From Stomorhina lunata (Eukaryota; Arthropoda; Insecta; Diptera; Rhiniidae), in NCBI GenBank assembly GCA_933228675.1, contig OW121744.1, positions 99,238,026-99,302,025 on the forward strand: 64,000 bases of DNA, given 5' to 3'. How positions within the stretch are numbered: position 1 is the stretch's first letter; each line of letters opens with the position of its first letter. The notes under the pieces were generated by a model. The model had not been told where the DNA came from. It made no database searches and was given only the letters and a program-made list of their open reading frames with translations. The translations under genes and the position numbers were made by a program. Of the stretch, positions 36,956 through 49,021 are shown piece after piece.

Positions 36956-38499
36956 TCAAAACTGCGATCTATATGTTGATCCTAAGAAGTTCATTGATAT
37001 ATGGTCGGACTAACCGAGTGCTGACTCGATCAATGTAGTTCCGACCAACATTTTTTATCGTTTCAAATATAAAGTAAAGAGTAATACTCGCTTTTCTTTA
37101 AAAAAGCTGTAGGGTACCCAAAATATTGAATCTTGTATTAAATTGAATGAAAAGCCAAAATCAAACTTGCCATAAAAAATCTATAATGAAACAATATAGG
37201 ACCATAAAAGTCCCCTGTAAAAATTCAAATATTACTATTAATTTTTATGAATGTTCTGGTTTTGCATATTAATGATTGGATTTTTTTTCGTGTTAAACGA
37301 AATTCTATCCAAAAGTTTCAACTTTGGTCCTTTGGCTTAAAACTTGTCTATTTATATTGATTTTTTTGTAAGGATTTTGTTGTAAGGATATGATGAAAAT
37401 TATATTGTAGTTCTTTTTTGTTTTGTTCCTTATTAAAAACCAGAAACAATGTATTATTAAAACATGTACAAATTTCATCTCATCTAACTAAAAGTACAAC
37501 AGATTCAAATTTACGCAGAGTGCTATGAGTATTTTTACAATATTTACAACTTTATAATTGAAAAACTTGTAAATATTTTTCAAACAACAGCATATTTTTT
37601 TGGGGGGGTGGTAGGGTGTTCTCAGGTTTAGCCTTCACTTGGATAATACAAAAAAAAACTGAACATTGTGTTCAATTGAAAAAGTTTTTTTGTTAAAACA
37701 AAAAATTAAAAAAAATCTGCAAAGTATGATCTAATATTCTATATGAAGCTCTTTATTTTAAATCTAAGGTTTCCAATTCTAAAGCCTGTTTACAGGCGCA
37801 TAAATATTATAATAAATGATGAAATTTTAGAAATTTTCAATCATAAAAATTTAGGTGTTAACACAGGCATTACATGTTGTGATTTGTAATTTATCTAGAT
37901 ATTTTTTTGTATAGTTTTTTTTTTCTTCTTTTTGTTTGTTATAATAAAAATGAATAGATTTTAAAATGCAAAGCATATGCTTGGGAGGCGTATAAAATGA
38001 ATATTTAAAGGTATACTTTTGGGGGAGTGTTGCAAATATCGACACGTTTTCCAATAACAATAAGTAGGGAATTTGGAAAAACAGAAAAATGTGATTAAAT
38101 AGGGAATTGGAAACATGATTTTACATAAAAGAAGATTAATGAAAACAAATTATTTTTTGAATTATTTCAAAGATATTTTTTTTGAGAACTACATAAATGA
38201 TATTGGTCTAAAGTCCTGAAAGGCACTCCTAGAATAACACCTGAGCGATGGCGAGGAAAAAAACACAATCTAGTCATAACATGGGATGTAAAATATTTAT
38301 GTTAGATTAAAAACATTGGTAACGCTGGAAAGATACTCGACCATAGTCAAGCTCGTAGACTCTTAAGATCAGAGGTCGGCACAAAGAGAACAGAACAAAA
38401 AAATCGTCGCCAGAGTTGCCGTTTTGTATACTTTTAACTAAAATAGGTATTTTTTCAATGTGAAGTTGATGTTTTATAAAGAAAAAAATTTCTTCTTTT
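36956..38499. other. Unique intronic DNA, no gene recognised
   Basis: AT-rich spacer; a G7 run lies near 37,602-37,608. The minus-strand open frame at 37,851-38,060 has no motif. TATACTTTTGGG at 38,012-38,023 is a weak match to the array-associated 12-mer and lies about 490 bp before array S11. Confidence 0.45.
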
Positions 38500-40815
38500 T
38501 TTATATTTTTATCAAAAATTTTTCTATCGAAATTTTTTTTAACAAAAATTTTTCTATAAAAATTTTTACTATCAAAAATTAAATTTTTCAATAAAAATTT
38601 TTTTCATCAAATATTTTTCTATAGAAAGTTTTTTATCGAAAATTTTTCTACAGAAAATTTTTTCTAAAGAATTTTTTTTAGCAAAATATTTTCTATGGAA
38701 AATTTTTTTAAGCTAATTTTTTTGTAAAAAATTTTTCTATAGAAAATTTTATTTTGTCAAAAATTTTTCTATAGAAAATTTTTTTTCCAAATATTTAATA
38801 AAAAAATTTTCTATAGAAAAATTTTTGATAAAAAAATTTTCTACACAAACATTTTTGATAAAATATTTCCTATAGAAAATTTTTTTATAAGAAAACTTTT
38901 CTATAAGAAAATTTATGAAGTTTATTAAATCGAAAAACAATTTTCGATGGTAAAAATTTTTTTATGGAAATTTTTTTTATTAAAAATTTTTCTTTACAAA
39001 ATTTTTTTATAGAAAATTTTTTCTAAAGATATTTTTTTCAAAAAATTTTCTATGGAAAATTTTTCTATAGAAATTTTTGTTGTCAAAAATTTTTCTATGA
39101 ATAATTTTTTTATCAAAAATTTTTCTATGAAAAATTTTTTTATCAAAAATTTTTCTATGGAAAATTTTTTTATCAAAAATTTTTCTATGAAAAATTTTTT
39201 TATCGAAAATATTTCTATAGAAAATTTTTTTATTAAAAATTTTTCTATAGAAAATTTTTTTATCAAAAATTTTGCTATAGAAAACTTTTTTAACAAAAAT
39301 TTTTCTATAGAAAATTTTTTTATCAAAAATTTTTCTATGGATAATTTTTTTATCAAAAATTTTTCAATAGAAAATTTGTTTATCAAATTTAGAAAATAGA
39401 AAACTATTTTATCAAAAATTTTTTTATTAAAACTTTTTCTATAGAAAATTTTTTTATCAACATTTTTTTGATTGAAAATTTTTCTATAGAAAATTAGTTG
39501 ATTATACATTTTTCTATAGAAAAATTTTTCGATAGAAATTTTTTTTATAGAAAAAAATTTTTCTATAGCAAAATTTTTGATAAAAAAATTTTTCTATAAA
39601 AAATTTTTGATAAAAAGATTTTCTATAGAAAAGACAAATTTTTGATAATAAAAATTTTCTATGAAAAAATTTATGATAAAAAAATTTTTCGATAGAAAAT
39701 CTTTTAATAAAAAAATTTTTTATAAAAATTTATCAAAAGTTTTTCTATAGAAAAAAATTTTTTATCAAAAGTTTTTATATACAAAATTTTTTTTTTATCA
39801 AAAATTTCTCTGTAGAAATTTTTTTTATTAAAAATGTTTCTATAGAAAATTTTTCTATTAAAAATTTTTATATAGAAAATTTTTTTATAAAATTTTTTTT
39901 TATCATAATTTTTTTGAATTTTTTTATCCAAAAATTTGTAAAAGAATTTTTTTTATTTTAATTTTTTAACAAAAATGTTTTTATAGAAATTTTTTTTAAT
40001 CAAAAATTTTTCTATACAATTTTTTTTTATTACAATTTTTTCTATTAAAATTTTTTCTAAGAAAATTTTTTGTACGGAAAAATATTTCTATCGGAAATTT
40101 TTCTATGGAAAAATATTTTTATCGAAAATTTTTCGTTAGAAAAAATTTTTTTGAGAAAATTTCTCGATAAAAAAAATTGAGAAAATTTTTTTATAAAAAA
40201 ATTTTTCGATAAAAAATCTTTTAATAAAAAATTTTTTTATAGGAATTTATCAAAAGTTTTTCTATAGAAAATTTTTTTTTATCAAAGGTTTTTCTATATA
40301 AAATTTTTTTATCAAAAATTTTTCTGTAGAAAATTTTGTTATTAAAAATGTTTCTATAGAAAATTTTTTTATAAAAATTTTTTTTATCATAATTTTTTTG
40401 AATTTTTTTATCCAAAAATTTGTAAAAGAATTTTTTTTAATTCTTTAACAAAAATGTTTTTATAGAAATTTTTTTTAATCAAAAATGTTTTTATAGAAAT
40501 TTTTTTTTAATCAAAAATTTTTCTATAAAAAAAATTTTTATCACAATTTTTTCTATTCAAATTTTTTCTAGGAAAATTTTTTAGAAAATTTTTTGTACGG
40601 AAAAATATTTCTATCGGAAATTTTTCTATGGAAAAATTTTTCTTTAGAAAAAATGTTTTTGAGAAAATTTCTCGATAAAAAAAAATTTTTTTTTGAGAAA
40701 ATTTCTCTAAAAGAAAATATTTATGGAAAAATATATTTTTTTTAAATTTTCACAGAAAAATATTTTAGTCGAAAAATTTTCTATAAAAATCTTTTTTGTA
40801 GAAAAATTTTGCTAA
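38500..40815. repeat. Satellite array S11, ~30-bp CTATAGAAAATTTTTTTATC unit
   Basis: About 75 degenerate copies of a unit with TTTTTCTATAGAAAA and TTTTTTATCAAAA. Where the unit is exactly 30 bp (about 39,050-39,400) both strands stay open (115 codons +, 171 codons -) with a 10-residue repeat; this is an artefact of length. A ~484-bp segment is duplicated in tandem: 39,700-40,130 against 40,190-40,640, sharing TTATCCAAAAATTTGTAAAA at about 39,925 and 40,409. Confidence 0.93.
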
Positions 40816-42779
40816 CATACAAACTCCAACTGAATGCTTTTAATACTCATTTTCACGATCGTGATATTTACGAAAATCAATAAAAATCGTCGGCTTCTGG
40901 TGGTATGAGCTTTCTACGCCTGCTGATAAGACATCCTTTTTTTACACATATTCGGAAAGACTCTAAAAGCTATATCGCAATCGTCTTAAAAATCCAGAAC
41001 ATCTTTGATTGGATTGATTTAGAAAGCTTAAAAGAAGATAGTCTAAAAAGGCTCTAAAGATATATATTTTTGTTTAGCATATTCAGGGGTAGTTATTGTC
41101 GTCCCTGAACTAGAAAAGGGTTAAATTTTGTTGACATTAGCTGCTAACTTATTTACAAATCTCTTTATGCTAAAATTTCAATTGGAAATTTATCATATGA
41201 ACGCTTTAAGCTTTTTCCACCATTTATGCTATGAATTTCATATTAAACGCCAAAAATATGCTAAAAATTATTTATTCAAATAACAATCATGGCATACATT
41301 AAGGGTTATACGCCATATTTACTAAATTATTCATTTTGATTGATTATTTTAATTCCATTGTATTTTTTTTAGCAAAACTCCCTATAAACAAATTGTATTT
41401 CTAGTATGAAACAAGCTTCTTCTTTCTCTATTAACATATAAAAACAATTTTTAGATATTTTTTTATTTTATTTTTTTTTTTTTTTTTTTGGTTTGAGCAT
41501 TAACCTAAAATTTTATAGTTTGCTATTAGCCTAAAAGGCTACTTTGTTTAATTTTATTTACTTTTATGAGTTGTATTTGTTTAGCTTCTTAGTTTGCTTC
41601 TAAGACTATTTTTCTTGATAACATCTCCTAAAGGTATGCTTTGGATATTGTTATTTTTTTTCTATTTTACTTTGACCTATTTCCGAGTTTTCACTGGCTA
41701 TAAAAAATCCCTTTTGTTTAGCTGTTTTCTGAGCTGTTTTTGTCCACTTTTAATTTTGTTGTTTATTTTTTTCCTTTAACATTTTTCCAGTATTTTTCCT
41801 TATTTTAGTTTGTTATTTTATGCACATTTACCCCTTTTACTTTTGAGCTAATGTCTTTAGTTAATTTTTCTATTTTCTTTCTTTCCCTCTACCTCTAACT
41901 CTTCCTTTTAAGTTTATTCTTCCTTTTTTTCTTTCTTGTATTTGTTAAATATCCTGTGGTGTGAAATATTTAACACTCGATCCTTTGCCAACACGTGGAA
42001 GCATAAAGAATATATATAACTTAAATCAAACTGCCTTTATTATTAGCAATTCTTCTTAGTTTTCTTAATGATTTTTTTAATGTTATTTTTATATTATAAT
42101 TATAATAATGTTTTATATCATGATTTTATTAAGGTCTTCCTCTTGGCTCATCAAGAATTCCTGGAAAAAAATAAAAATCCTAGACAACCCTTGAAAGTAT
42201 GCTATATATATTTTCAATTATTTTAAATGATTTTTAAAGCCTACTATAGGTATTTGCTTACCTGTCTACCTCTACAATTTGTTTTAATTTTCATTTTTCA
42301 TCATTTCATGTCTTCTAGACGCACGTTTTGGTAATTGCTATTCTATTTGCCATCGAGCCTTTTTTTACTCTTAACATCATCTAATAAGATTAAGAAGTAT
42401 TTTGAGTTTTTCATTTCATTTGTTACATTTTGGTGTAATGGTACATGATGACTTGTTTTGAAAGTTTTTGAAATCTTAAGATTCAAGCCTTTCGTAAAGA
42501 AGTCTGCGAATAGGAAAAACTTTTTCGTTAAGGCGGAGGGATTTATTGGAGGTGCCTCATATCTTTACCAAGATATCAAGAATCAGTTGACTTTGTGAAC
42601 TATCGACCAAATAGCTTCTCTTCAATATTTGGAGCAGATTTATTAAATGTACTGGACTTAGCTGGGATCTCCAAAACAGAATGTGATAAACTTGGATTGT
42701 ATTTCAATTAAACATCGTGAAATTAAGCAAATTTAGATTTTTCCGATCAATTTCTTCTTGACTTAGATCCTAGTTGGGG
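40816..42779. other. Unique intronic DNA, no gene recognised
   Basis: AT-rich sequence with a T-run near 41,460-41,490. CCTAAAGGTATG at 41,627-41,638 resembles the array-associated 12-mer. Open frames are short and hydrophobic because of T-richness. No exon recognised. Confidence 0.45.
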
Positions 42780-43860
42780 CATAGGTTAGGTAATAAAGGA
42801 GGTGTCAAACGACACCTTCACTCGAAGACCCCAGGGGTCCATTGTGATTCTTTACTAGAGAAGGAGAAGAGAAAGAATGAAGATAGAGGAGAAAAGATAG
42901 TAGAAAGTTGTAGAGAAGACTACCCTATCTAGGCCAGTTGAGACCCGTGATGAACCCTACAATATCATTCAACCTACACTGTTGTAGATCCTGTAGGTCA
43001 GCAAGGAATCTGCTGCCTTACAATTTGAGTCTTAGGTTTTGCAGCCTTGGACAGTGACATAGAATGTGTTCTACCGACTCGGACGAATCCTCATCTAGAC
43101 ATAGTCTGCAGAGGTCTGAAATGCTGCTGTCCCACCTATATAACTCCGAATTTAAGGCCCAATGTCCCGTAAGGAACCCTATACATCTTCTTAAGCTTGA
43201 CCTATTTAGACCTAATAGTACCATTACTGTCCGGTTTAGGCCATAGAGCTCTAGATGTCCTACACGTAACCATGTTACCCCACAGCCTTGTGGTTTCCTG
43301 GCTATTCTAGGACTAAATGCCCAGATAAAAGTGACAGATAGATGGAGCCAAATCCGACACTCTTTGGCTTAAGTCTAGACTTGAGCCTTGTCTGGCAACT
43401 TCGTCTGCAACTTCGTTGCCAACGATGTCAGAATGACCCGGAACCCAGCACAATCTAATCCTATAGCAAAGAGATAGCTCAACGCCTTGAGCGCGGCCTG
43501 GCTATCGACATATACTGTCACCTCACTGTTTACAGCTATAAGACCCAAATGAGCTCTGTAGCCTTCCAGATGGCAAAAATCTATACCTGGAAGACACTGC
43601 ACTCATCCGCGAGTCTAAAGGATTTCCTAATATTTTGATCCCACAGGAAAACTCCAGATCCAGGCCCGCAATCCGCAATTTTAGATCCATCAGTAAAGAT
43701 CGAAAAGCCTTGAAGAAGTACTGCCCCTTCCAGTCGGATCTATCGGGGATTACGATCTCTGGTGCTGAGCTAAACAGTAGCTCCTTGACTAAATAGTCAG
43801 ATCGTGGTAGACCTGACTCCAAGCCCAATGAGACTGTTAAGCTAGTTAGGGCATACTACC
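42780..43860 (-). mobile_element. 5'-truncated RNase H-bearing non-LTR retrotransposon (dead)
   Basis: On the minus strand the end of ORF2 is legible in broken frames. First comes a linker, GLPRSDYLVKELLFSSAPE (about 43,820-43,760). RNase H follows, with TDGSK at 43,694-43,680 and VYVDSQAALKAL near 43,520-43,485. Next are RALWPKP/GLNRSSLRRCIGFLTGHWALN, then a C-x2-C...H-x4-C tail (SDLCRLCLDED...VEHILCHCP) near 43,110-43,040. In the position of the RNase H QAE motif the text reads FQV-stop, so a catalytic residue is lost. Positions 42,780-43,015 look like the 3' UTR. Frameshifts and stops make it non-functional. The clade is probably I/Loa/R1-like, since these carry RNase H; exact placement needs a search. 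Confidence 0.82.
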
Positions 43861-44984
43861 CCCAAAAACTGTCGGAAACTTACTTCACGTTTTTCCATCG
43901 TTGTTGGTATCTGGAAATAAAATAATTCGTTATAAGAGTCATCGCTTTCAATTCTTTTGGCGCTATTATTATTTATTTTTCTGCTTTCTTTTGGTGTTGC
44001 TATTTTCATTTCAGCCATTGCCCTAAAGGGTTTGACAAACTGTTGCTATTACCCGGATTAAAGAGAATACATGTCATGAATATTTTTTGTTGGTGTTGGT
44101 GTTTTCTTTTTGTATTTAGTTCTATTTTCTACTTAAGTACCGATATAAAATTTTAAATTTCTTTTTGGCGTTAACTTTGGGTGTTTCCAAAAGGTTAGAT
44201 ATGGTATGATTTCAAGGATGCTCTTTTGGTCTTATGATTTAGGTTAAGTTAAAGATGTCTGTTGAAAGAAGTTCATACATTAAAGGAATTTGAAATATTA
44301 TAATAGGGGATTTAAGCACAATAAATAGTAACAAATTTTGGGGATAACGATGATGTTAAGGATAGGGATGGCAATGAATAGATCCATATTGTGTGTGAGT
44401 AGATCGAAAGATAAGGTTTAAAGTGTTTAAATCAAAGCTTAGTTTACGGTTTGGCAATTACATATTTAGTTGACAGAATATTTACTCCATGAACTTACCC
44501 TAAGTTACAATTTGCTTTATCTAAATACAAAGCTTCCACTCTTCCTTACCCATCTGCTTCCATTTAAGCAGATGCCAGTTTTAAACCCTTCAAAATATTT
44601 AAATTGATTACTTTATCTCTTGGTAATTAAAATTTCAATTTACTTTCCGATTATTTTTCCAATATTTTAATATGCAAAATTTTCATTATTATTATATTTA
44701 TTAATAATAACATTATTTATCATCGCAATATTTTAATATGATTTTAATTATTACTGTATGCTCTTATAATGAATAATGTAACTTAACTTTTTGTATTCAA
44801 TTGTCATAAATATTTTGTTTGATTTTAAAATGAAAGTTAAGTGCTACAACTGATTATTATCCATTATTATGACACATAATAACTTATTAATTATTAAATA
44901 AACAAATATATTTTTACAAAAGATTACCATAAAAATGTTTGTTTTTTAACCCGATTAAATAAAAATAAAATTTATTTTCAGCGG
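43861..44984. other. Unique intronic DNA, no gene recognised
   Basis: AT-rich spacer between the LINE copy and array S12. Short TTATTAT-type runs lie at 44,690-44,900. Nothing coding is seen. Confidence 0.5.
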
Positions 44985-47285
44985 TTGTCCATATATCTAC
45001 AGAAAAGTTGACGATAGGACAATATTTCTATGGAAAAGTTGACGATAGGAAGACATTTCTACAGAAAAGTTGAGGATAGGAAGACATTTCTATAGAAAAG
45101 TTGACGATAGGACAACATTTCTATAGAAAAAATGACGATAGGACAACATTTCTATAGAAAAGTTGACGATAGGAAGACATTTCTATATAAAAGTTGTCGA
45201 TACGAAGACATTTCTATAGAAAAGTTGACGATAGGAAGACATTTCTATATAAAAGTTGTCGATACGAAGACATTTCTATAGAAAAGTTGACGATAGGAAG
45301 ACATTTCTATAGAAAAGTTGACGATAGGAAGACATTTCTGTAGAAAAGTTGACGATAGGAAGACATTTCTATAGAAAAGTTGACGATAAGAAGACATTTC
45401 TTTAGAGAAGTTGACAACAGGAAGACATTTCTATAGAAAAGTTGACGATAGAAAGACATTTCTATAGAAAAGTTGACGATATGAAGACTTCTATAGAAAA
45501 GTTGACGATAGGAAGACTTTTCTATAGAAAAGTTGACGATAGGAAGACTTTTCTATAGAAAAGTTGACGATAGGAAGACTTTTCTATAGAAAAGTTGACG
45601 ATAGGAAGACTTTTCTATAGAAAAGTTGACGATAGGAAGACTTTTCTATAGAAAAGTTGACGATAGGAAGACTTTTCTATAGAAAAGTTGACGATAGGAA
45701 GACTTTTCTATAGAAAAGTTGACGATAGGAAGACTTTTCTATAGAAAAGTTGACGATAGGAAGACTTTTCTATAGAAAAGTTGACGATAGGAAGACTTTT
45801 CTATAGAAAAGTTGACGATAGGAAGACTTTTCTATAGAAAAGTTGACGATAGGAAGACTTTTCTATAGAAAAGTTGACGATAGGAAGACTTTTCTATAGA
45901 AAAGTTGACGATAGGAAGACTTTTCTATAGAAAAGTTGACGATAGGAAGACTTTTCTATAGAAAAGTTGACGATAGGAAGACTTTTCTATAGAAAAGTTG
46001 ACCATAGGAAGACTTTTCTATAGAAAAGTTGACCATAGGAAGACTTTTCTATAGAAAAGTTGACCATAGGAAGACTTTTCTATAGAAAAGTTGACCATAG
46101 GAAGACTTTTCTATAGAAAAGTTGACCATAGGAAGACTTTTCTATAGAAAAGTTGACCATAGGAAGACTTTTCTATAGAAAAGTTGACCATAGGAAGACT
46201 TTTCTATAGAAAAGTTGACCATAGGAAGACTTTTCTATAGAAAAGTTGACCATAGGAAGACTTTTCTATAGAAAAGTTGACCATAGGAAGACTTTTCTAT
46301 AGAAAAGTTGACCATAGGAAGACTTTTCTATAGAAAAGTTGACCATAGGAAGACTTTTCTATAGAAAAGTTGACCATAGGAAGACTTTTCTATAGAAAAG
46401 GTGACCATAGGAAGACTTTTCTATAGAAAAGTTGACCATATGAAGACTTCTATAGAAAAGTTGACCATAGGAAGACTTTTCTATAGAAAAGTTGACCATA
46501 GGAAGACTTTTCTATAGAAAAGTTGACCATAGGAAGACTTTTCTATAGAAAAGTTGACCATAGGAAGACTTTTCTATAGAAAAGTTGACCATAGGAAGAC
46601 TTTTTTATAGAGAAGTTGAACATAGGAAGACTTTTCTATAGAAAAGTTGACCATAGGAAGACTTTTCTATAGAAAAGTTGACCATAGGAAGACTTTTCTA
46701 TAGAAAAGTTGACCATAGGAAGACTTTTCTATAGAAAAGTTGACCATAGGAAGACTTTTTTATAGAGAAGTTGAACATAGGAAGACTTTTCTATAGAAAA
46801 GTTGACCATAGGAAGACTTTTCTATAGAAAAGTTGACCATAGGAAGACTTTTCTATAGAAAAGTTGACCATAGGAAGACTTTTCTATAGAAAAGTTGACC
46901 ATAGGAAGACTTTTCTATGGAAAAGTTGACCATAGGAAGACTTTTCTATAGAAAAGTTGATCATAGGAACCTTTTCTATAGAAAAGTTGACCATAGGAAG
47001 ACTTTTCTATAGAAAAGTTGTCCATAGAAAGACTTTTCTATAGAAAAGTTGTCCATAGGAAGACTTTTCTTTAGAAAAGTTGTCCATAGGAAGACTTTTC
47101 TATAGAAAAGTTGTCCATAGGAAGACTTTTCTATAGAAAAGTTGACTATAGGAAGACTTTTCTATAGAAAAGTTGACCATGGGAAGACTTTTCTATAGAA
47201 AAGTTGACCATAGGAAGACTTTTCTATAGAAAAGTTGACCATAGGAAGACCATACAAAGACCATAGGAAGTCCTTTCTATAGCCG
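44985..47285. repeat. Satellite array S12, 31-bp GACGATAGGAAGACTTTTCT unit
   Basis: About 74 copies of a 31-bp unit: GACGATAGGAAGACTTTTCT then ATAGAAAAGTT. This is the most homogeneous and least AT-rich array. Variants fall in blocks: ...GACATTTCT at 45,000-45,480, GACGATAGGAAGACTTTTCT at 45,480-46,000, GACCATAGG at 46,000-47,020, GTCCATAGG at 47,020-47,130. A rare variant with TTTTTTATAGAGAAG and GAACATAGG occurs at 46,601 and 46,756, exactly 155 bp (five units) apart, showing a higher-order duplication. The central copies are almost identical, so expansion is recent. Confidence 0.96.
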
Positions 47286-48354
47286 TTGGTGATTGATTTG
47301 ATTACGCTTTAGATCCCGATTTCCGTTGATGGGTTAAAATATTTCAAAAATATTAATACAATTATTTAATTAGCTATTTATTAAAGTATACCTTTTCACA
47401 ATCAAGCCAATATAAGTTTCTTTGAGTAATTAAAAAATGTTTATTGAATTACATTTTAAGTATTAAGGCATTATCATGAAATTGTCAAGTTTTTTAATTA
47501 AATTTATAGCAAAATCCAAAAGCCACCTGAAATATTTTTTAAGCTCAATTGAAAAGTATTGATTAAATTTGCAAAAGTCAAAACAATTTTACAAAATACT
47601 TAAGTATTTTCATAAAGTTCTTTGAAAGGATTTATTATTCGAAAGTGTTACGCTGCTACAAGGATTAAAACATGTTCAGCTAAAGCTACCAAGAACACGC
47701 ATACTCTAAATTTTTCTAACAAACCAATTATTTTTTTTTTATACCGCCAAAAATTCAACTTCAGGCAAATAAATCGAGGATATTTTAGTCTATATCTAGT
47801 TGTTGAAAAAGCAATTAATATTTGTATAAGGGGGAGGTAGAATACAGAAGATACATACAATTTTAATTTTAAGATTTTAAAATTTCTCCAATTTTTGGCC
47901 GGGAATTTCATATGGGATTTAAAAACGAATTTTGGAAAATCTTTAATTTCCATAAGAATTTAGCTAGCAATTTTCTTTTTTTTTACTTCGTACGACCTTA
48001 AAAATCTTTTAAATACATAATGTCTTCTTTTATGTTACAACTAACTTAACATACCATCCAAAAAAATTCCCCAGTGGTATTTCCGACAAATAAAAAGAAG
48101 ACAATTGAGATGAACAGAGCAAAAATAACAATGCGTGTTGTTTGTTCATTACGCTTGACATTCCGAAACAATCTGAAAAAAACCATCAGAATACAAGGAA
48201 TCAAAGATCATGCAGTGCCATTTTTCACTGAACGACGACTGACTAGCGAATGGAACAACATGCAACATTGTTTGAAGACAGATGTTCGCAAACTTTTATT
48301 TTAGAGGGGTAAGATTTTGAAGGTTTTGGAATTTCGTAGTGGTAGACACGAGTT
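47286..48354. other. Non-coding or unassigned sequence
   Basis: Open frames of 72-101 codons overlap on both strands (47,622-47,840 +, 47,648-47,953 -, 48,074-48,304 +). The last, lysine/arginine-rich and ending just before the foldback element, is not recognised as any family and has no supporting neighbour. No splice or promoter evidence. Confidence 0.4.
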
Positions 48355-48853
48355 CGATAACACTGCTCTGCAGCCAAATCCTCCTTTTAATAAAACTATG
48401 TGGACTACATGGATTTTGATGCGCTAAACTCAGATCCGTTGTCGGTTTTTTCCATCAGATCTGGATTTTTTTCATGGGCGTGGCAAATTTTTCCCCTTAA
48501 ATTAGTCAGTTACGGAGACCTATTTCGTCCTACCTCAAGAACGACTCATCCGATTTTCAAAAAAGAGATACAGAAAGATTATATTAGACTAAAATAAATG
48601 CAATTTTGTTATACATCTTCAAGTGTTTTCATTTTAAAAATCGGATGAGTCGTTCTCGTGTTAGGACGAAATAAGTCTTCGTACCTGACTTATTTAAGTT
48701 GAAAAATTTGCCACGCCCATAAAAAAAAAAATCCAGATCTCATGAAGAAAAACCGAAAACGGATTTGAGTTTAGCGCATCAAGATCCATATAGTCCGCAT
48801 AGTTTTATTAAAAGGAAAGACAAAAAAATAATTTTTGCAGAGCAGTGTAATCG
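48355..48853. mobile_element. Foldback/inverted-repeat element (~0.5 kb)
   Basis: Two long inverted arms, about 48,360-48,560 and 48,632-48,848, around an AT-rich loop. Outer ends are ACACTGCTCTGCA (48,360-48,372) and TGCAGAGCAGTGT (48,836-48,848). Inner matching blocks include TTTTAATAAAACTATG, TTGATGCGCTAAACTC, GGGCGTGGCAAATTTTTC and GAACGACTCATCCGATTTT. The whole could fold into one hairpin of roughly 200 paired bases with mismatches. There is no transposase. Target duplications are not clear: CGATA on the left and AATCG on the right are inverted, not direct. Best read as a foldback or MITE-class DNA element. Confidence 0.78.
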
Positions 48854-48932
48854 TAATAAGGCTGATTAACCCGCATTTCTGTTTGCCCTAGAGGGTACTT
48901 TCTCTTCTGCCGCCTCATTTATTGGTGGGGAC

Positions 48933-48982
48933 AGAAATCAAAATCACCCTCGGGGGTTGCTCCGAGGGTGATTTTGATTTCT
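48933..48982. repeat. Perfect 21-bp hairpin, 8-base loop
   Basis: Positions 48,933-48,953 pair perfectly with 48,962-48,982 (arm begins AGAAATCAAAATCACCCTCG), leaving loop GGGTTGCT. It is GC-richer than its surroundings and lies 85 bp after the foldback element. It lies about 40 bp outside the 3' end of the LINE copy at 49.02 kb. The arms are undamaged while everything nearby is decayed, so it is young or maintained. Confidence 0.85.
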
Positions 48983-49021
48983 CCCGTTGTCAAGCGACTC
49001 CTGAGGAAAATAAAATTAATT

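Noticed and set aside
38749..40415. Several lysine/phenylalanine-rich open frames on both strands
   Set aside because: Translations of the ~30-bp satellite S11; frame persists only where the unit is a multiple of three.
48074..48304. 76-codon lysine/arginine-rich frame as a real gene
   Set aside because: No recognisable family, no splice or promoter support, and it abuts a mobile element.
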